Shown here one piece after another: positions 7,465 to 8,856 of a stretch of 8,856 nucleotides of DNA. How positions within the stretch are numbered: position 1 is the first letter of the stretch; each line of letters starts with the position of its first letter. The notes beneath the pieces were generated by a model. The model did no database searches. It was not told the origin of the DNA and worked only from the letters and a program-made list of their open reading frames with translations. The DNA is from Limnohabitans sp. GTDB lineage: Bacteria > Planctomycetota > Phycisphaerae > Phycisphaerales > SM1A02. Both the position numbers and the translations under genes were made by a program. The stretch lies in assembly GCA_030054275.1 (NCBI GenBank), contig JASGCF010000123.1, forward strand, positions 1 to 8,856, given 5' to 3'.

Positions 7465-7489
7465 AGAGCCATCCACCGGGAGGGGCTCT
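7465..7489 (-). promoter_or_regulatory. Stem-loop in the leader of the export lipoprotein gene
   Basis: In the minus-strand RNA, AGAGCC and GGCUCU form a 6-bp stem. Between them UCC-CGGU-GGA can form a short inner helix. It lies 35-59 nt before the GTG at 7430 and 61 nt after the pyrB stop. No U-run follows on the minus strand, so a standard terminator is not supported. It may be an mRNA structure separating pyrB from the EPS genes. Confidence 0.35.
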
Positions 7490-7499
7490 TTCCACGCGG

Positions 7500-7514
7500 G
7501 TGCCTTATCGGCAC
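7500..7514 (-). promoter_or_regulatory. Short hairpin downstream of pyrB
   Basis: GTGCC and GGCAC are perfectly complementary around a 5-nt loop, 36 nt past the pyrB stop and just upstream of a second stem-loop (7465-7489). A 5-bp stem is weak evidence alone, and no T-run follows on the minus strand. Together the two structures suggest an RNA element in the 119-bp gap between pyrB and the export gene. Confidence 0.25.
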
Positions 7515-7549
7515 GCTCCGACTTTCAATTTGAGGATTCGCGCGACTCT

Positions 7550-8530
7550 TTATCGATCGAGTGCTCGGACGAGCACCGCCATGCGGGCGGCAACCCCGCA
7601 GGAGACTTGCGCAAGAATGACGCTTCGCGCTGTGTCGTCGGCGACGGCGTCGTCTATTTCGACACCTCTATTGACAGGTCCAGGGTGGAGCACCGGCACC
7701 CCTGATCGGAGCTTGGCCATCCGTGCGACGGTGAGCCCGTACGCGGCGCGGTAGTCGGGGGCAATGCCTGTTCCCGCCGCGCGTTCCAGTTGTACGCGAA
7801 GCATCATGATCGCGTCAATTTCCTGAATGATCGCGTCTAAATCGTGTGTAATAGTGATGGTTCCTGGGCCTTTGCAGAGCTCTGCAAAGCCGCTGGGAAC
7901 GAGGGCGGGAGGGCCCACAATCACAACATGCGCACCCAAGCGAACAAGTGCGTGGGTTGCAGAACGGGCGACCCGACTGTTCGCGATGTCGCCAACGATC
8001 GCCACACGCGCTCCTTGCAGCGCACCGAGGCGAAGTCGAAGCGCGAGGCAATCAAGCAGGGCTTGGGTCGGATGCTCGTGGCGCCCGTCGCCCGCGTTGA
8101 TGACTGGGCAATCGACCGCCTGCGCCACCAACTGCGCGCCGCCCGAGATTGAGGTGCGGACCACCAGCGCATCAACACCCATGGCCTCGATGTTGCGCGC
8201 CGTATCGACGAGCGTTTCGCCCTTCGACGCACTCGACCCGCTCGCTCCGAGGTTCACCACATCCGCACCCAAGCGACGCGCCGCGACCTCGAAACTCACG
8301 CGGGTACGCGTGGAATCCTCGAAAAAGATGTTGGCAACCACGCGACCGCGCAGCACTTCGTTGGCAGGCTCATCACCAACGGCGCTCGGCAGCAGACGCT
8401 GGGCGTGGTCGAGCAACTGCGTGAGTTCGGAAACTGGCAGCCCTTCGATCGCAAGAAAATCCCGCGCCGAGTTTGCCAGTTGAGTTCCGCTGGTTCGATG
8501 AATCAGTCGCACGCGCGAAGAATACAGCAT
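7550..8530 (-). CDS. pyrB: Aspartate carbamoyltransferase catalytic subunit
   Basis: PyrB condenses carbamoyl phosphate with L-aspartate to N-carbamoyl-L-aspartate, the committed step of pyrimidine synthesis in the cytoplasm. The 326-residue length is normal for the catalytic chain. All signatures are visible: FFEDSTRTR at about 69-77 (carbamoyl-phosphate loop), SSASKGE at 99-105 with the catalytic-loop Lys103, VVRTS near 123-127, GRHEHPTQALLD at 149-160, VGDIANSR at 179-186, RVQLER at 245-250 and LHPGPVNRGVEI at 281-292. The HPGPVNRG form is that of ATCases from bacteria such as Bacillus, rather than E. coli (HPLPR). I chose the ATG at 8530. A TTG at 8542 would add four residues, and neither start has a Shine-Dalgarno sequence. 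No pyrI, pyrC or pyrR is adjacent within the window. The next gene downstream is the export lipoprotein, after 119 bp. The leader holds a 15-bp tandem repeat. Confidence 0.97.
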   Translation of the reverse strand: MLYSSRVRLIHRTSGTQLANSARDFLAIEGLPVSELTQLLDHAQRLLPSAVGDEPANEVLRGRVVANIFFEDSTRTRVSFEVAARRLGADVVNLGASGSSASKGETLVDTARNIEAMGVDALVVRTSISGGAQLVAQAVDCPVINAGDGRHEHPTQALLDCLALRLRLGALQGARVAIVGDIANSRVARSATHALVRLGAHVVIVGPPALVPSGFAELCKGPGTITITHDLDAIIQEIDAIMMLRVQLERAAGTGIAPDYRAAYGLTVARMAKLRSGVPVLHPGPVNRGVEIDDAVADDTARSVILAQVSCGVAARMAVLVRALDR

Positions 8531-8558
8531 GCGTGCGCTCAAACGGACGGCGCGACAA

Positions 8559-8603
8559 CAGGAGGCGTTCGATCAGGAGGTGTTCGATCAGGAGGTGTCG
8601 GGT
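8559..8603. repeat. 15-bp tandem repeat, about 3 copies, in the pyrB leader
   Basis: Three adjacent units on the plus strand read CAGGAGGCGTTCGAT, CAGGAGGTGTTCGAT and CAGGAGGTGTCGGGT; the third diverges in its last part. They fill the gap between the upstream gene's stop (8648) and the pyrB start (8530). On the minus-strand transcript each unit carries a CCUCCUG core resembling the anti-Shine-Dalgarno tail of 16S rRNA. An in-frame TGA within the array shows that pyrB does not extend through it. Confidence 0.85.
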
Positions 8604-8647
8604 CGAGCAACGCGGGATTGAGAAGAGCCAGATTGAAAAGCACTGGG

Positions 8648-8856
8648 TCAATCTGCAACGGCAGCCATCGCCGGATCCGCAACCACCACGAATGGACGCG
8701 TCGCAACCCCAACGATACCTGTCGCCTCGTCGCGGATCTCGACCTTCAGGCGATATCCGCCAACCGAGAGGTACTCGGTGAGCGTCACGATTTCCCCGAC
8801 AAAGAACTCTCCTCGGCGAGTCGGACTCGAGTCAACGACGGCGGTCCACTCTGGAC
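8648..8856 (-). CDS. C-terminal end of an unidentified protein, 5' part outside window
   Basis: The frame is open from the right edge to a TGA at 8650-8648, giving 68 residues. The other two minus-strand frames hit stops within this span. The sequence has a natural protein look: alternating hydrophobic residues consistent with beta strands in RRGEFFVGEIVTLTEYLSVG, then GYRLKVEIRDEATG and ending VATRPFVVVADPAMAAVAD. The 'GGYRLKVEIRDEATG' pattern is common in C-terminal beta-sandwich domains of secreted or envelope proteins, but I cannot name the family. It lies 117 bp upstream of pyrB on the same strand, so it could be co-transcribed. The function is unknown. Confidence 0.7.
   Translation of the reverse strand, partial: PEWTAVVDSSPTRRGEFFVGEIVTLTEYLSVGGYRLKVEIRDEATGIVGVATRPFVVVADPAMAAVAD

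Noticed and set aside
7465..7514. Rho-independent terminator after pyrB
   Set aside because: Two hairpins are present, but neither is followed by a T-run in the direction of transcription, so I list them only as stem-loops.
5718..8542. PEP-CTERM sorting signal on a protein in the window
   Set aside because: None of the complete proteins ends with a short motif, a hydrophobic helix and a basic tail. The TPR protein's end lies outside the window.
8559..8603. Strong Shine-Dalgarno matches (AGGAGGTG) on the plus strand
   Set aside because: No start codon with a sustained coding frame follows at a suitable distance. The matches are part of a tandem repeat in a minus-strand leader.
8373..8651. 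Minus-strand frame with a TTG start containing LLIEHLLIERLL repeats
   Set aside because: It lies mostly out of frame inside pyrB. The Leu-rich repeats come from the 15-bp DNA repeat, not from a protein family.

Overview
The window reads as a block of bacterial chromosome in which every gene I can support lies on the minus strand, so transcription runs from the right edge to the left. GC content is moderate to high and coding is dense. The best taxonomic guess, from protein style alone, is a planctomycete, perhaps of the Phycisphaerae. The reasons are a Wza-like lipoprotein with a 'DSYLDPSRTGYFETTPT'-type stretch after its lipobox, an exosortase followed by a stand-alone EpsI protein, few Shine-Dalgarno sequences and frequent GTG starts. 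I cannot verify this without a search.

Layout in transcription order: (1) 8856-8648, the last 68 codons of an unidentified protein with a beta-rich C-terminus. (2) A 117-bp gap holding a 15-bp tandem repeat whose transcript carries anti-Shine-Dalgarno-like CCUCC cores. (3) 8530-7550, pyrB, the aspartate carbamoyltransferase catalytic chain with all its signature motifs. (4) A 119-bp gap with two stem-loops. (5) 7430-5718, a polysaccharide-export (Wza/SLBB) lipoprotein whose first SLBB domain is interrupted by a low-complexity insert of about 165 residues containing four EKAT repeats. (6) A 276-bp gap with a short palindrome and no convincing gene. (7) 5441-4431, an exosortase with its Cys/Arg/His triad. 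(8) 4441-3560, the exosortase partner EpsI, overlapping the exosortase end by 11 bp. (9) An 84-bp gap with a strong hairpin. (10) 3475 to beyond base 1, at least 1158 codons of a membrane-anchored TPR-like protein, uninterrupted and cut by the left edge.

The last four genes look like one envelope/exopolysaccharide module. The lipoprotein would form the outer-membrane export channel or its periplasmic ring. The exosortase and EpsI would process proteins carrying a C-terminal sorting signal or help EPS production. The large TPR protein, anchored in the inner membrane, would scaffold the machinery; its role is inferred from position and resembles that of TPR proteins found in PEP-CTERM/EPS loci. 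No glycosyltransferase, tyrosine kinase/Wzc homologue or recognisable PEP-CTERM substrate is inside the window. pyrB is a housekeeping neighbour and may only share the transcript. No RNA genes, transposons, CRISPR arrays or plus-strand genes were found.
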